From Chloroflexota bacterium (lineage in GTDB: Bacteria > Chloroflexota > Limnocylindria > Limnocylindrales > Limnocylindraceae): a DNA stretch of 7,734 bases. The stretch lies in NCBI GenBank assembly GCA_016463555.1, contig JAEMRB010000050.1:1-7734 (forward strand), written 5' to 3'. The notes beneath the pieces are model-generated. The model had not been told where the DNA came from. It was given only the letters and a program-made list of their open reading frames with translations, and did no database searches. This document shows, piece after piece, positions 6,121 to 7,734 of the stretch (positions are counted from its first letter, which is position 1; each line of letters starts with the position of its first letter). Both the position numbers and the translations under genes were made by a program.

Positions 6121-7647
6121 ATGAATTCTGGCAAAACATCGATTCGGGCAACACTAATTTCTGTCGCAGTTGTAGGCGCCATGCTCTTTGGCGCAGCCCC
6201 CGTTGCCGCATACACCCCCCCGTCAAACGATGATGCGGCTTGGCTCTACAAGCCATCAACAGTAGCCATGGTCGACCTGCAGCTTCCCCAATCATCTATT
6301 GATGCGCTCTGGGCAGATGCCCGAACCTATGTGCCTGGCACCTTCAAGCTCACCTCCGGAAGTAGGAGCTTCGGCCCATGGGCGGTTGAGGTGCGACTGA
6401 AGGGGCGCTGGGGATCTGGCTATGGCCTTGATGGCAAGGCAGCGTTCAAGATCAAATTCCCCAACTCACGGCAACGGGTCGGTGGAGTGAAGAAGCTCAC
6501 GCTCAACAATATGGTGCAAGACGCGTCATACATCACTGAGACAATCTCGTACGAACTCTTCCGTGGAATGGGAGTCCCTGCGCCGAGAACGGGGTATGCC
6601 GTTGTCAGCCTGAATGGCCTGGACTACGGCCTGCACCTCAATGTTGAAACGCCAGACGACCGCATGTTCGAAAGGTGGCTTCCTAGCGAAGGGACGAAAC
6701 ACCTCTACGAGGGCAGCTACGGCTGTTGCTATAACTGGCAAGATCCATACAGCGACGAGCACTTTGACGTTGACGAGGGTGACCCGGCAGATAGAAGTGA
6801 TCTCGCTGCACTTCTCAACACGCTCAGTTTAGAAGGGCTCGCCTGGCGCCAAGCCGTGGAGAAGATCGCCGACCTTCGCGCACTCACCGCGATGTGGGCA
6901 GTTGAACTGTACGTTGGCCATTGGGATGGATACGCGTGGACGGTAAACAACTACTTTGTTCACAACACCAAACGCAATCGCATCACGATGCACCCATGGG
7001 GCTTAGACCAGACGCTAGGGGCGAGCGGGCCCCTCCCCTTTTCCGGGCCAGGCTGGGGGAATCTGCTTGATCGGTGCCTCACCGATGTGGTCTGCAGTAG
7101 TTACTTCTCAGATGCCGTACTAGCGACGCGTGATAAGGCACGCGCGCTCGCCTTAGACGCGCGGACCATGACCGTGTTCGCGGCGATCAGCCCCTACATT
7201 GAAGCCGACACCAGGGGTTATGGACTCGACTCTGCAACGTGGTGGCGCGACCGAACCGTAGAATTCTTGCAAAATCGCCCATCGCATGTGGACGAGTGGT
7301 ACCTCCCAGTTAGCTCGCCAGTCAACTTGGCAATCTCCCCCGGGGCAGCATCTGCGCGCCTCTCGTGGGGCGCACCTGAGCTAGCGGGTGGAGTGGTCTC
7401 TGGCGGATACCTCATTCAGTACAAGAGGTCGCGAGATAGAACTTGGAGGGCGCTGGAGATATTGGATCCGAGCGCTACGAGCACACTTGTTTCCGGGCTC
7501 GCCACCGGTCGGTACGAATTTAAGGTGTCAACAATTTCTTCAAGGGGGGCCTCGGCAGCAACGAAGACCGTTACGGCGTGGCTAAGCCCAGCGAGACGAG
7601 GGGGTCACTTCATTTCGTTTGCCCTAACGTCGCCTGTGGGACGGTGA
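6121..7647 (+). CDS. Secreted CotH-family atypical kinase with C-terminal fibronectin-III-like domain (CotH paralogue 2)
   Basis: A paralogue of the CotH protein on the other side of the divergent promoter (508 aa from ATG 6121). Residues 1-30 form a Sec signal peptide ending near VAA|Y, with no lipobox. The CotH domain spans about 45-350 and carries VRLKG (91-95), Lys106 in GKAAFKIKF, LNNM (128-131), APRTGYA (154-160), Glu176 in YGLHLNVE, Asp269 in GHWDGY and Asp296 in PWGLDQ. All align with paralogue 1, as does the C-x5-C pair (319/325). An extra CC pair at 202-203 is unique to this copy. Residues about 399-489 look like a fibronectin type III domain (LSWGAP, YLIQYKR, YEFKVST), followed by a basic then mildly hydrophobic tail without a sortase signal. 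GTG 6103 could add six residues; I prefer ATG because its N-terminus is a standard signal peptide. Neither start has a good Shine-Dalgarno. The stop is 11 bp from the convergent tRNA-Gly. The substrate is unknown, and it is possibly a cell-surface or matrix protein kinase. Confidence 0.9.
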   Translation: MNSGKTSIRATLISVAVVGAMLFGAAPVAAYTPPSNDDAAWLYKPSTVAMVDLQLPQSSIDALWADARTYVPGTFKLTSGSRSFGPWAVEVRLKGRWGSGYGLDGKAAFKIKFPNSRQRVGGVKKLTLNNMVQDASYITETISYELFRGMGVPAPRTGYAVVSLNGLDYGLHLNVETPDDRMFERWLPSEGTKHLYEGSYGCCYNWQDPYSDEHFDVDEGDPADRSDLAALLNTLSLEGLAWRQAVEKIADLRALTAMWAVELYVGHWDGYAWTVNNYFVHNTKRNRITMHPWGLDQTLGASGPLPFSGPGWGNLLDRCLTDVVCSSYFSDAVLATRDKARALALDARTMTVFAAISPYIEADTRGYGLDSATWWRDRTVEFLQNRPSHVDEWYLPVSSPVNLAISPGAASARLSWGAPELAGGVVSGGYLIQYKRSRDRTWRALEILDPSATSTLVSGLATGRYEFKVSTISSRGASAATKTVTAWLSPARRGGHFISFALTSPVGR

Positions 7648-7658
7648 TGAGGTAGGGG

Positions 7659-7734
7659 TGGAGCGGGAGACGAGGCTCGAACTCGCGACATCTTGCTTGG
7701 AAGGCAAGTGCTCTACCAACTGAGCTACTCCCGC
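7659..7734 (-). tRNA. tRNA-Gly, anticodon UCC
   Basis: A complete 76-nt cloverleaf on the minus strand, its 5' base being the last base of the window. The acceptor stem is GCGGGAG/CTCCCGC, the D stem GCTC/GAGC, the anticodon stem CTTGC/GCAAG around loop CTTCCAA, the variable loop ATGTC, and the T stem GCGAG/CTCGT (one G-U pair) around TTCGAGC. Bases 34-36 are TCC, reading glycine GGA. The discriminator U is typical of bacterial tRNA-Gly, and CCA is encoded (7659-7661). Its promoter lies outside the window. Confidence 0.96.

Noticed and set aside
7600..7658. Terminator or att repeat next to tRNA-Gly
   Set aside because: Only a 4-bp CGTC/GACG pairing without a T-run was found, and no copy of the tRNA 3' end was found elsewhere in the window.
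1..7734. CRISPR array, insertion sequence, or phage or defence genes
   Set aside because: I saw no regularly spaced repeats, terminal inverted repeats, transposase, integrase or known defence-domain motifs on either strand.

Overview
The window is a high-GC bacterial chromosome segment. Two tRNA genes carry encoded CCA ends, coding is dense, genes overlap by 4 bp, and some starts are not ATG. The mix of genes, including a secreted CotH protein ending in an Ig-like domain of the 'GTWS...YQW.RC' type, resembles high-GC Actinomycetota or Chloroflexota. Nothing here fixes the phylum.

Layout from left to right. (1) Positions 3-983, plus strand: a membrane-anchored or exported alpha/beta hydrolase whose start lies before the window. 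(2) Positions 1009-1083, minus strand: tRNA-Gln(CUG) with a recognisable -35/-10 promoter. (3) Positions 1155-3191, plus strand: a long GMC-type FAD oxidoreductase with an extra N-terminal helical domain and a four-cysteine cluster, resembling long-chain alcohol oxidases. (4) Positions 3228-6081, minus strand: a tightly coupled three-gene operon read right to left. It encodes a DUF4956 membrane protein, a VTC-domain (polyphosphate-polymerase-like) protein and a secreted CotH-family kinase. Each downstream start overlaps the previous stop by 4 bp (TTGA, then ATGA). (5) Positions 6121-7647, plus strand: a second secreted CotH paralogue, transcribed divergently from that operon across a 39-bp gap and ending in a fibronectin-III-like domain instead of an Ig-like one. 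(6) Positions 7659-7734, minus strand: tRNA-Gly(UCC), complete to the last base of the window.

The most interesting part is 3228-7647. The VTC domain makes polyphosphate from ATP in eukaryotic VTC complexes, where it works with small membrane subunits. Here a VTC-domain protein is translationally coupled to a multi-pass membrane protein and to an atypical protein kinase carrying a signal peptide, with a second secreted kinase paralogue next door. My hypothesis is a membrane/envelope phosphate-transfer module: DUF4956 plus VTC at the inner face and two CotH kinases with different adhesion-type tails outside. Only the gene arrangement and the motifs are seen; the joint function is inferred.

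The hydrolase and the GMC oxidoreductase look like ordinary chromosomal genes. Neither shows a visible link to the CotH/VTC module. No gap exceeds 300 bases, and I see no CRISPR array, insertion sequence or integrase.
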